A stretch of 12,362 nucleotides of DNA from Amoebophrya sp. AT5.2 (taxonomy: Eukaryota; Sar; Dinophyceae; Syndiniales; Amoebophryaceae): positions 1 to 12,362 of the forward strand of contig RXOD01005829.1 in the NCBI GenBank assembly GCA_005223375.1. The letters are read 5' to 3'. The notes under the pieces are model-generated. The model saw only the letters and a list, made by a program, of their open reading frames with translations, had not been told where the DNA came from and ran no database searches. Within the stretch, counting starts at the first letter, position 1, and the number at the start of each line of letters is the position of its first letter. The translations under genes and the position numbers were made by a program. Of the stretch, positions 1 through 7,427 are shown piece after piece.

Positions 1-1
1 C

Positions 2-3000
2 GCTGCCGATGGCGCGGCGGCGGCCAGGATTTCGGACGGCTCGGAAGACGCCGGCAGTGAGCACTTTGTGGTTGGGGGTCTTGCTGGAGATGCCAACTTA
101 CCGCGACCTTCCGCGTCGGAGGCAGAGCCATCGGCGTCGGAAGCGGGGGCAGCAGCTGCAGCAGCTGCTGAATCTAGTACTCTCGCGACGACGCTCTCTG
201 GGGCTGCGGTTTCGCTCGGTTGGAACGAGTTGCCGAGCACGGGCGAATTGGGTCAGTCCATCGCCACCGCATTTGCGGATACTTCCGAGGCCCTGCCAAC
301 CACGAGCGAAGTGGAGCAGTCGCTGGCCGCGGCTTTCGGTGCTTCTAGTACCCTCGGAGGAGGACTGGCGGCAGTGGTAGAGGCGGCAGGATCCTCCTGG
401 TGGACGGGGTCGGGAACCAAGATTCTGGAAGGCGAAGCGTCAAAACAAGCGAAAAGCGAGGGCGACGGCGAGGGGGCAGCACCAGCGGAACAAGAAGAGC
501 AAGTAGAGTCACTGGTGAGTGCCACTCCCGGCGTGGTCTCCAGTGACCAAACAAATCCCGCGACGGAAGAACCCGCTGCGGAAGAACCCGCTGCGGAACA
601 ACAAGCGCTTGACGCAGCAGGCTTGTTCCGCAGCGGGTTCTCGTCCGTCGCCGCCGTCGACGACGTTGGTGAAGAACAGGAGGCTGTGCGGCTTGTGGCT
701 GAAGGGCCCGAACACCGCCGCGAGGCTCTTGGCGGTGTTCACGAGCGACATGGACATCACGCCCACCGCCGCCCCCAGCACCGGCACCACAAGCATAAGC
801 ACAAGCAGAAGCATCAGCATGAGCCGGAAGATGAGCAGGAGCACAAGCATGAGCTGAGTGCAGCTGATAGAGAAGATCATGAGGATTCTCTTCCTGCTGC
901 TGAAGCAGACCCCCCCGGACCTGTGTCTGTGATCAGTGGCAGTGCCGGGTCCGGCGCAGCAATGAGCAGCGCCGAAACCCGCGATTTGCCAGGCGGAGTT
1001 GGCGGCGCCTCCGCCGAGCAATTCGACGGCTTGACTGCTGTCGGCGCACTTCTCAGACTGACCAATCTCGAGGCAGGCAGACCACCTGCGATTTCGACCC
1101 CGCCCCGGCTGCACGAACCGCCGGCGCACATGGACTCGCCGCGCGGCGCACATACCGCCTCGCCGCGAGCGCACATGGATTCGCCGCGCGGCGCACAACG
1201 TAAGGACTCGCCACGAGAACTGCAACAAGAATCGCCGCGAGAACTACAGGAACAAGAGTCGCCGCGCGAACAGCAGCAGCCGGAAGCTTCGGAGTTGTCT
1301 CCTCGCGCTGGAGACCACTTGGATTTCAAACCCCATCATGACAGCCCGCGCGCCCCGCACTCCGGTCCGCCATCGTCAGCTGAAGAAAACGCGAGCTCGA
1401 CAAATTCCATGGACCACGCTCCGGCGCACGCCTCTGAAGAGGAGCAGAAAAATCAAAACCTTCGTTTCATCGAGGGAGAACACAAAATGGGGGACCACGG
1501 CGCCCAAGAGTGCTTGCCGCGCGATCTCGATGTTGATCGCTCCAAGTTCTACGCAGCGCAAACGCGAAAGAATTCCTCTATTCTTTCGCGCAGTGGAACT
1601 CCTGGATTGGGGCGGCAGCTCTTCTACTACGGAGAAGAGGAAGCTAAAGTGCCCTTTTCCAGCACCAGCGCTCACGACGGCCACGACAGCGCGAACAAGC
1701 CACGCACAACTCACGAGCAGTTCCTCTCCCGCCTCGCCGACCTGTATTCACTGCAGACAAACCAGAAGCTGAATCGTGAGTGCCAGCGACTGCTCGAATA
1801 CCGCGCGCTGGGAAAGATCAACCGCGTCATCTTCTGGGACTGGATCGTGCTGGTTGGCGCCCTTTGGATGATGCTGTATTTCTACGTGGAGGGGTCCTGT
1901 GTCGGGTCTACGCCATTTGCCGATCTTCCCGGAAATTTGGAGGCCCAGGCTTCGAGCAAAGAACTCGGCGGCGACGTGCAAAGCGGGCTGAATTCGGTTT
2001 CTGCGGCTTCTGCATCTTCCGACTCGTCGACAGTTGTGACGCCCACCAGCAACTCCAACATGATCCAGGGCTTTTTCCCGCCATCCGAGAGCGCGTCGCG
2101 GCACAAAATCGCGGACGGGCTGGCGGGGAAGAACACGCTGTGGCAGACGCTGTACGTCGCTTGGAGCGGGTACACGAACTGCGGGCTGCACTTGTGGGGG
2201 ACGGCGATGTACGTCTGGAACGAGGATGTGTTTGTCCTGCTCGTGCTGTCGCTGCTTGTGTTGGTGGGTAACTCCATGTTCCCCATGGTGCTGCGCTACT
2301 CGCTCACGCTGGGCAGGTGGTGGAATAGCAGAAAACGGGGCTACAACTTCTACGACTCCACCGGGACGAGGTCCGCGTCCGGCGTAATTTCAGTTAGGGA
2401 AAGTGAAGATCCTCTGGCTGCACTCGACGCGGAGATCGAGAAAATGATACTCGCCCGAACCCGAACCACGAAGATCGACACGATCTTCCAGAACGACCAG
2501 AGGGCCGAGCAGCACCGCGAGCGCGTCTCCGACTCCGTCTCGAAGGCGGTATTGAACGAGAACGTAACGAAATTGCTGGATGAAGTCATCCCTCGTCCAT
2601 CTCATATTTCGCCTGCGAGGAGCAGGAGCAACTCCTTCGCGAGGTTCCGCCAGTCTTACCGCGCGGTATTCAAGGGGTCGTCTTCGGAGGAAGAGTTGTT
2701 GCCGCACCAAGAACCAGTGCCTGAGCTGCTGGGAAACGGAAAGGTTGGCAACGCAAACGAAATACGAGAAGAAGGATTTTTCCGTGCCGCGGCGGCGGCG
2801 AAGGAGACCCCAGCCGACATGATTGATGCGGAGGCGCCAGTTCCTATTGAGGATCATGGGACGAGCTACACCGTCGCAGAAGCTGCGCTTCGACCAGGTG
2901 TATTTCCGGAGGAGGAGTTTGGAAGAGCGGCTCGACGACCACAGCCACAAACGCTTAGTTTCCGCGAGCGGCTGGAGGCGCTCGAAAGAGAGCTGGGACT

Positions 3001-6000
3001 TCTGAATGAAAGCAGCGGCGATCAACTGAGGACTTCGACGGGCAGCCAACACGATGAGGATGACCTCCAACATGACGAAAAAAAAATAGCAGCAGTCGCG
3101 GGGCCGAATGGCGCTACCATCGAGTTGACCGCGCACGCCTCCCTTGCGGAGAAGGCATGGCTGAGGATAAACACGTCTGCATCATCTCCAGAACGGGAAG
3201 CCAACTTGTTCTACAAGGAGCCGGGGGCACCACCAGATACGGTTACCACGGAGAAGAAACCCAAAATCCGTATGTTTGGCAAGCGGCCGACGACGCCAGG
3301 CCCAGAGCTAGCGAACAAGGACGACGCAAAAATGATCCTGATTGATCCCTTCGTGCCAACTTCTTCTTTGACCGTCCAGCAGCGCGTGCAGCGACTGATT
3401 GCCGCGGTGAGATCAAAAATCTCCGACCCGCAGCAGCAGGCGGGGTTCTTGCTCGCGTTGGCGTTTTTCGCGCACTGCGGTTTGGACTCTGCGAACACCA
3501 ACTACGCGACGACGAAGGTAGATTCGGTAAATGCGCGCAAACTGGTCGATCTGATCGCAACGCGGAACAAGGTTCTGGTCGCGATGAGGAAAGCCAAAGA
3601 GGACCTCGAGATGAAGAAATTTATCGCCACTGCCGTCAGCTTCAGGAGGAGCGGCGCTGTCGAGGACGAGGAGCGCGCGCCGGATCATCACCAGGACGAA
3701 CAAAATCAAGATCCATTCCAAGCACCCGGCAGCGAACAACGCGAGAGCGACAACATACTTCATGTCGACATCCACTCCCTGGACTTTGCCACTTACGAGT
3801 TTGCTTTGAAGCATCCGAGGCGGTGCTGCACCCACCTCTTCCCGCAGATTCATACGAAATGGCTGCTGTTGTTCTCCGTGACGTTGAACCTGGTGATGTT
3901 TTTGTGCATGGCGTGGCAGGACTGGGACGGCGAGGTCTGGGCTTACCTGTACGACCTGCACGACAAGGAGGTCGACAACCGGTCGGACGTCGACGGCAGC
4001 AACTACGCGAACCCGGCGGAGGCGGCGGCGGTGTTTGCGTCGACCACCGAAGCGTACTTCGTGGCGCTGTTGAAGCTGCTGAACATGCTGCTACAGTCGC
4101 ACAGCACGCGCACGACCGGCTGGAGCTGCCTGAACGTCGACGGCTTCTCGCTGCCCACACTCTTCCTGTTCCTGATCTGCATGTACATCTCGACGTCGCC
4201 CACCGTGGTCGCCATGCGGTACTCAGCGCTGCTGCCATCCTCGCGGAGTCTCGGCGCGCTGTCGGGAGAGGACGGAGGTCTTGATGAGGGGGAACACGAG
4301 TTGGAGGGCTTGGAATCCGGATCGACGCCACTGGAAGCGATCGAAATGGTGGAGCAGGTAGTAGACGAGCGCCTACCTTCTGAAGAACGAGAACGACCAA
4401 TAGAGCAGGTGGGCGGAGATGATGTTGAAAAGAAAGGGGATGCGGCGAAAGTGGTCCTCGTGAAAAAGGACGACGAATCCGCGACTGGAAAAGACGCTTT
4501 GAGTGTAGCGTCGCAGGGGAGCAAGCCGGATTCCCTGGCGGCAGAGATGGCGGATGTCGACGCGGAGCTGGCCCTCGCCGAAGCTGCGAAAACCGCTGAA
4601 CTGAACAACGAGGAGGAGCAAGAGCAAAACAAGCAAGAAACCCCGGCGCCGCCACCGCCACAGAGGGTCTCTCTCTTCGGTGGTCTTGTTCAATCCTTTG
4701 CATCTTCGTTGGGGTACTATTCCACTGAAGGAGCAGGAGTAGCAGAACTAGCGACGAAAGCGAAACCGGTGGAAGCCGCCGCGGAGCTACGAAACGGCAG
4801 CAAGCGGTCCTTTACCTCCACCCCCTCCAACAAAGCCACGAGGGCCAACGGGGCCGCGTCGAAAATACCTTCGAAGTCCGCGTCTGAGGAAACCTTGGAG
4901 TGCGTGGACATCACCGGGCAAACCGCCGCGGAGGACGCCGGGGCTGCCGGCGAGGCGGTCTTGGGGGAGGGGGGCGACGATGGCGGCAGCGGAGGGGGAA
5001 AGACGACGCTCAGAGGGCAGATTCGCAACTACATGCTTCAGCACTCGGTGTTTCTCGTGGTCGCGGTGTTCTTCGTGCTGTGCTTCGAGAAAGCGGAGCT
5101 AGCGAGAAGGGATGCGGAGGCTGAACAAGTGGTCGTGGAGATAGGAAGCGGGCCGGGTCGCGGAAGTGCGTCGGCGCTTGTGGAAACAGACTCAGATGAC
5201 ACCCTGAGCGTGAGAAGGGGGGGCGTAGGCGTTTGGGCGCAGAAGTCGGACATTGCTGCGCCGTCTCGTGGTCATCACGAGGTCCTGGTCCAAGCAGAGC
5301 GCGACGAAAATGATGAAATCCATGGACACCACCACCAGCACCACCAAGGAGCATCTTCAAAGCACTCATCCGAGGAGACTCATCATCAACAGGACCGCGT
5401 CGAGGCAGGATCTTCTCCGGAACACAAGGGCAAGGAGGAGACATGGAAGGATCGTGGACGTGTGCGTAAAGGCGTTGACGAAGGATCGAACGCGACTCGC
5501 CGCGCCTCGAGGACAGACCACGCCGAATCGCACCTCGACCCATCGCAAAAGAGTTTGGCCGTGGCCGCCTCCAATGAGAAGTTCGAGCTACAGAAGCCGC
5601 GGAGCAGCACCAATAGCAATTCAACGGCCACTTCGTCGTCCACAGTTGCAAGTGTTTCCACCATCACGGTCACGCCGAAAGCTTCTAGCGAGACAACGTC
5701 AACATCAAGGTCAACGACGATATCATCGACTACGACAGCGCCTCCAGCGACTAGTACCACGTCTTCGACTACCACGTCATCGACTACTACGACATCATCG
5801 ACTACAGTCTTATCAACGACAACGCCGAACAACTCAACGACAACGTCAACGACCACGTCATCGGCAAAGAAGGCGACTCCAGTCGCTTCGGATGAAAAGG
5901 AACAAAAGCATGCCGCTTCTGGACAAAACCGCACAGATGATGCTCACGCTGCGCAGCGCCACGCTTACAAAGATAACGAGGACCCTCGTCAGCCGCGGCC

Positions 6001-6559
6001 TCACCACCAGGCGGCTACGTCTAGTCCTCCGACCGCAACATCTTCAAACGAGCAAGCGCACGTCGCAGCCCCCACGTCATCTTTAAGAACTTTTCGCACA
6101 CCACGTCCACCAGCAGCTAGCGAAAGCGTAATTCCGTACAACCAGCAACCCATGCCGACGCGTCCGCGTGAAGAGCGTCTGCCGTTCTTCAAGCTTCTGT
6201 ACGAGATCATTTCCGCCTATGGCATGGTCGGGTACTCGATGGGTGGCGGCCGCCTCCGAAAGGTCTCCTACGTCTTGGTGCCGACAACTGGGGCCGAACC
6301 AAAACTCGTACAACCGAAAGAAGTAGACGCGGAGCAGACGAGGGACGAGGACGAGGACTCCTCGGACGCCGGCATCGAGGCAAAACCGTCGAAGTACACA
6401 GTCCGGCGGGTGGTGATCTATCAGGAAAACGCGGGGTCGTTCAGCGCGACCTGGTCTGTGGGGAGCAAGATGCTTCTGACGATCGTGATGGTGCTGGGCA
6501 AACTGCGCGGAATGCCAGAATCCATCGACCCCTCGGTTGCGACGGTCGGAATGAACTGA
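2..6559 (+). CDS. Trk/HKT-superfamily K+ transporter, fungal Trk-like, 5'-partial, with giant loop insertions
   Basis: Predicted plasma-membrane K+ (possibly Na+) uptake protein built from MPM units. The frame is open from base 2 to TGA 6557-6559 (2185 codons; codon at base 2 = residue 1), so the true start lies upstream; the GTG at 68 is not a credible eukaryotic start. Seen in order: MPM-B with M1B after an EYRAL motif (1826-1888, res ~609-629), P-loop YTNCGL (filter Gly 728, 2183-2185) and M2B with GNSMFP (2225-2305). MPM-C has HPRRCCTHLFP (3812-3844), M1C (3857-3925), P-loop RTTGW (Gly 1373, 4118-4120) and M2C (4151-4230). MPM-D has M1D (5045-5090), P-loop SAYGMVGYS (Gly 2077, 6230-6232) and M2D ending GKLRGMP (6464-6520). 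The P-loop glycines, HPRRC..LFP and the basic M2D end are Trk/HKT hallmarks. MPM-A is not in the window. Loops are about 515 aa (B-C), 270 aa (C-D) and 365 aa (inside D). No intron is needed in 6.5 kb. Family call strong; ion selectivity not determinable. Confidence 0.87.
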   Translation, partial: AADGAAAARISDGSEDAGSEHFVVGGLAGDANLPRPSASEAEPSASEAGAAAAAAAESSTLATTLSGAAVSLGWNELPSTGELGQSIATAFADTSEALPTTSEVEQSLAAAFGASSTLGGGLAAVVEAAGSSWWTGSGTKILEGEASKQAKSEGDGEGAAPAEQEEQVESLVSATPGVVSSDQTNPATEEPAAEEPAAEQQALDAAGLFRSGFSSVAAVDDVGEEQEAVRLVAEGPEHRREALGGVHERHGHHAHRRPQHRHHKHKHKQKHQHEPEDEQEHKHELSAADREDHEDSLPAAEADPPGPVSVISGSAGSGAAMSSAETRDLPGGVGGASAEQFDGLTAVGALLRLTNLEAGRPPAISTPPRLHEPPAHMDSPRGAHTASPRAHMDSPRGAQRKDSPRELQQESPRELQEQESPREQQQPEASELSPRAGDHLDFKPHHDSPRAPHSGPPSSAEENASSTNSMDHAPAHASEEEQKNQNLRFIEGEHKMGDHGAQECLPRDLDVDRSKFYAAQTRKNSSILSRSGTPGLGRQLFYYGEEEAKVPFSSTSAHDGHDSANKPRTTHEQFLSRLADLYSLQTNQKLNRECQRLLEYRALGKINRVIFWDWIVLVGALWMMLYFYVEGSCVGSTPFADLPGNLEAQASSKELGGDVQSGLNSVSAASASSDSSTVVTPTSNSNMIQGFFPPSESASRHKIADGLAGKNTLWQTLYVAWSGYTNCGLHLWGTAMYVWNEDVFVLLVLSLLVLVGNSMFPMVLRYSLTLGRWWNSRKRGYNFYDSTGTRSASGVISVRESEDPLAALDAEIEKMILARTRTTKIDTIFQNDQRAEQHRERVSDSVSKAVLNENVTKLLDEVIPRPSHISPARSRSNSFARFRQSYRAVFKGSSSEEELLPHQEPVPELLGNGKVGNANEIREEGFFRAAAAAKETPADMIDAEAPVPIEDHGTSYTVAEAALRPGVFPEEEFGRAARRPQPQTLSFRERLEALERELGLLNESSGDQLRTSTGSQHDEDDLQHDEKKIAAVAGPNGATIELTAHASLAEKAWLRINTSASSPEREANLFYKEPGAPPDTVTTEKKPKIRMFGKRPTTPGPELANKDDAKMILIDPFVPTSSLTVQQRVQRLIAAVRSKISDPQQQAGFLLALAFFAHCGLDSANTNYATTKVDSVNARKLVDLIATRNKVLVAMRKAKEDLEMKKFIATAVSFRRSGAVEDEERAPDHHQDEQNQDPFQAPGSEQRESDNILHVDIHSLDFATYEFALKHPRRCCTHLFPQIHTKWLLLFSVTLNLVMFLCMAWQDWDGEVWAYLYDLHDKEVDNRSDVDGSNYANPAEAAAVFASTTEAYFVALLKLLNMLLQSHSTRTTGWSCLNVDGFSLPTLFLFLICMYISTSPTVVAMRYSALLPSSRSLGALSGEDGGLDEGEHELEGLESGSTPLEAIEMVEQVVDERLPSEERERPIEQVGGDDVEKKGDAAKVVLVKKDDESATGKDALSVASQGSKPDSLAAEMADVDAELALAEAAKTAELNNEEEQEQNKQETPAPPPPQRVSLFGGLVQSFASSLGYYSTEGAGVAELATKAKPVEAAAELRNGSKRSFTSTPSNKATRANGAASKIPSKSASEETLECVDITGQTAAEDAGAAGEAVLGEGGDDGGSGGGKTTLRGQIRNYMLQHSVFLVVAVFFVLCFEKAELARRDAEAEQVVVEIGSGPGRGSASALVETDSDDTLSVRRGGVGVWAQKSDIAAPSRGHHEVLVQAERDENDEIHGHHHQHHQGASSKHSSEETHHQQDRVEAGSSPEHKGKEETWKDRGRVRKGVDEGSNATRRASRTDHAESHLDPSQKSLAVAASNEKFELQKPRSSTNSNSTATSSSTVASVSTITVTPKASSETTSTSRSTTISSTTTAPPATSTTSSTTTSSTTTTSSTTVLSTTTPNNSTTTSTTTSSAKKATPVASDEKEQKHAASGQNRTDDAHAAQRHAYKDNEDPRQPRPHHQAATSSPPTATSSNEQAHVAAPTSSLRTFRTPRPPAASESVIPYNQQPMPTRPREERLPFFKLLYEIISAYGMVGYSMGGGRLRKVSYVLVPTTGAEPKLVQPKEVDAEQTRDEDEDSSDAGIEAKPSKYTVRRVVIYQENAGSFSATWSVGSKMLLTIVMVLGKLRGMPESIDPSVATVGMN
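245..349 (+). repeat. Imperfect 21-aa protein repeat, two copies (Trk N-terminal loop)
   Basis: Codons 245-286 read ELGQSIATAFADTS and codons 308-349 read EVEQSLAAAFGASS, a 63-nt period. The Q-S-hydrophobic-A-x-A-F core is kept. A looser relative, LVQSFASSL, occurs in the C-D loop near 4685-4710. The pattern suggests a short amphipathic helix inside otherwise disordered cytoplasmic sequence. Function unknown. Confidence 0.5.
565..598 (+). repeat. 15-bp tandem direct repeat encoding EEPAA
   Basis: The 15-mer ggaagaacccgctgc occurs at 565-579 and 580-594, with four further matching bases (565-598 in all), and encodes tandem EEPAA. Its second copy forms the left arm of the inverted repeat at 583-641. 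Confidence 0.8.
583..641 (+). repeat. Perfect 19-bp inverted repeat inside the Trk coding region
   Basis: Bases 583-601 are exactly the reverse complement of 623-641, separated by a 21-nt spacer (602-622). The arms are GC-rich and could form a stable hairpin in DNA or mRNA. The frame stays open through it: the left arm encodes part of EEPAAEQQ and the right arm part of LFRSGFSS. It may reflect a local inverted duplication of the EEPAA repeat. Confidence 0.85.
740..856 (+). repeat. Histidine/lysine-rich tract in the Trk A-B loop
   Basis: About 39 codons rich in His, alternating with Lys, Arg, Gln and Glu (for example HKHKHKQKHQH, then EHKHEL). By Trk topology the loop between units A and B is cytoplasmic. 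His clusters can bind divalent metals or act as pH-sensitive charge; either role here is inference. Confidence 0.7.
1124..1197 (+). repeat. 29-bp near-identical direct repeat encoding an HMDSPRGA unit
   Basis: Bases 1124-1152 and 1169-1197 match at 28 of 29 positions (C/T at the Asp-Ser codon junction), offset 45 bp. Both encode AHMDSPRGA. They are the best-conserved pair in the SPR array at 1136-1351, pointing to recent unequal duplication. Confidence 0.85.
1136..1351 (+). repeat. SPR-motif array (8 copies) in the Trk cytoplasmic loop
   Basis: Eight Ser-Pro-Arg tripeptides occur within 72 codons, in contexts DSPRG, ASPRA, DSPRG, DSPRE, ESPRE, ESPRE, LSPRA and DSPRA. Spacing is irregular and the filler is rich in Gln and Glu. 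Ser-Pro is the minimal target of proline-directed kinases (CDK/MAPK), so a multi-phosphorylated regulatory segment is plausible but unproven. Confidence 0.75.
5273..5395 (+). repeat. Second histidine-rich tract, inside pore unit D of Trk
   Basis: Clusters such as HGHHHQHHQ and ETHHQQD lie between M1D and P-loop D. In the Trk fold this M1-P segment faces outside the cell, opposite to the His tract at 740-856. Possible external metal or proton sensing is inference only. Confidence 0.65.
5603..5863 (+). repeat. Ser/Thr-rich mucin-like tract with degenerate minisatellite, in Trk unit D
   Basis: 87 codons almost entirely Ser and Thr (runs such as TTTSSTTTTSSTT), with Pro and N-x-S/T sequons (NST, NNS). 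The DNA repeats variants of tcgactacnacgtca. It sits between M1D and P-loop D, which Trk topology places outside the cell, so it could be a heavily O-glycosylated stalk or shield beside the pore mouth. Antisense open frames here are by-products of the repeat. Confidence 0.75.
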
Positions 6560-7354
6560 TACATACTGTGATCATGTTTATTGCCGAACGACCGATCGTG
6601 GGGCGGAGTCGGCATGGATGAAGACTTCTTTCAAATTTAGTGAGACAGATTTCCTCAGAGGCGCGAGATGATACAACCTGCAGTAGAGCCGAACACAAGA
6701 AATAATTCAAATTCAAAAAATAAGAAACAGAAAGTAATAAATTATACAAATTCTCCGGTCGCTGTAGTAGTTTCACCCCGGACCACCCTGAGAAAAGCTT
6801 TTCATTTATGAATGTTTGCGCTACCAAGTACTCTTGAGACTGAGAGGAGAGGCGTTTGCTACTACTTCCTCCACGAACCGCTCCGACGGCACTGCAGGAG
6901 CACCTGCATTTTTATCCTCTGCTATCACAGAGAGACGCTTCTTTTCGTTTATTCCTTCAAAACCAGCGCTGCAACCGCTTCAGCTGTGCAGGTCACCACT
7001 TCTTCGCTCAACTTTTGAGATGGCGTTGCGTGCAAGCCCGCCAGCATGTTGTCGCAGGACGAGCGACCTGTGCACCTGGTTTCGCTGTGTTCGGCGACCG
7101 TCAAGAAGATCGAGATGCGGCGGTGCAACTGGCTGCTGCAAACCCTTTTCCGGATTGCAAGGCACGCGACGCCATGCCATGCCGGGGGAAAGGGAAAGCG
7201 GAATGGCTTCTGGGCGTACCACGAGCTGGCCGACAGAGAGAGAATCACAAGAGCATGGATGACCAGTGACCCTGACACAAGCACAACTGACTCACTTTTT
7301 ACCACCCGAAGTTGATATGACTTCTAGTACTTCAAATAATTTCATTTTTGTACA
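6560..7354 (+). other. Intergenic/UTR region between Trk and Kv genes; no supported gene
   Basis: The left part (about 6560-6800) is AT-rich, as expected for a Trk 3' UTR. From about 6810 to 7310 several frames stay open for 60-150 codons on both strands, but most begin at TTG or GTG, none shows a recognisable domain or membrane pattern, and they overlap in all frames. I see no RNA gene. A short orphan exon or the 5' UTR of the channel gene cannot be excluded. Confidence 0.6.
6736..6741 (+). terminator. Putative polyadenylation signal AATAAA for the Trk gene
   Basis: Canonical AATAAA 177 bases after the Trk stop, in an AT-rich stretch. Position and composition fit a 3'-end signal. Whether this organism uses AATAAA is unknown, though a second one ends the downstream small gene. 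Confidence 0.4.
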
Positions 7355-7355
7355 G
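7336..7355 (+). promoter_or_regulatory. Acceptor-like site (T-rich tract + CAG) 72 nt before the Kv start
   Basis: A T-rich run ending tttttgtacag places AG at 7354-7355, upstream of ATG 7428. It could be the 3' splice site of a 5'-UTR intron or a spliced-leader addition site. The motif is seen; its use is inferred. Confidence 0.4.
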
Positions 7356-7427
7356 CTGGCAGCACTTCGCTGCATTTTGTAGTGACCCTAGAATACTAGC
7401 AGCAATCTATCGCCTTCGCCAAGCAGC

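Noticed and set aside
515..520. GTGAGT, a perfect splice donor consensus in the Trk frame
   Set aside because: The frame continues without interruption and no good pyrimidine-AG acceptor follows nearby, so an intron is not required.
842..856. HKHEL as an ER-retrieval (KDEL-like) signal
   Set aside because: It is internal, not at the C-terminus.
3446..3481. Hydrophobic stretch FLLALAFFAHCGL as an extra membrane segment
   Set aside because: Too short (about 13 residues), and an extra span would invert the topology of MPM-C relative to the Trk fold; probably a buried helix.
3642..4703. 353-codon antisense frame
   Set aside because: Arg/Pro/Ser-rich shadow of the GC-rich Trk coding strand; the + strand there holds the conserved MPM-C unit.
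4982..5005. GGSGGGKT, a match to the Walker A pattern
   Set aside because: It lies in a Gly-rich linker just before M1D, with no nucleotide-binding fold around it; chance match.
5386..5934. Antisense frame rich in Val/Asp repeats
   Set aside because: It is the reverse complement of the Ser/Thr minisatellite in Trk.
6816..7262. 148-codon open frame in the intergenic region
   Set aside because: Starts at TTG, overlaps other open frames in all phases, and shows no domain or biased protein-like composition.
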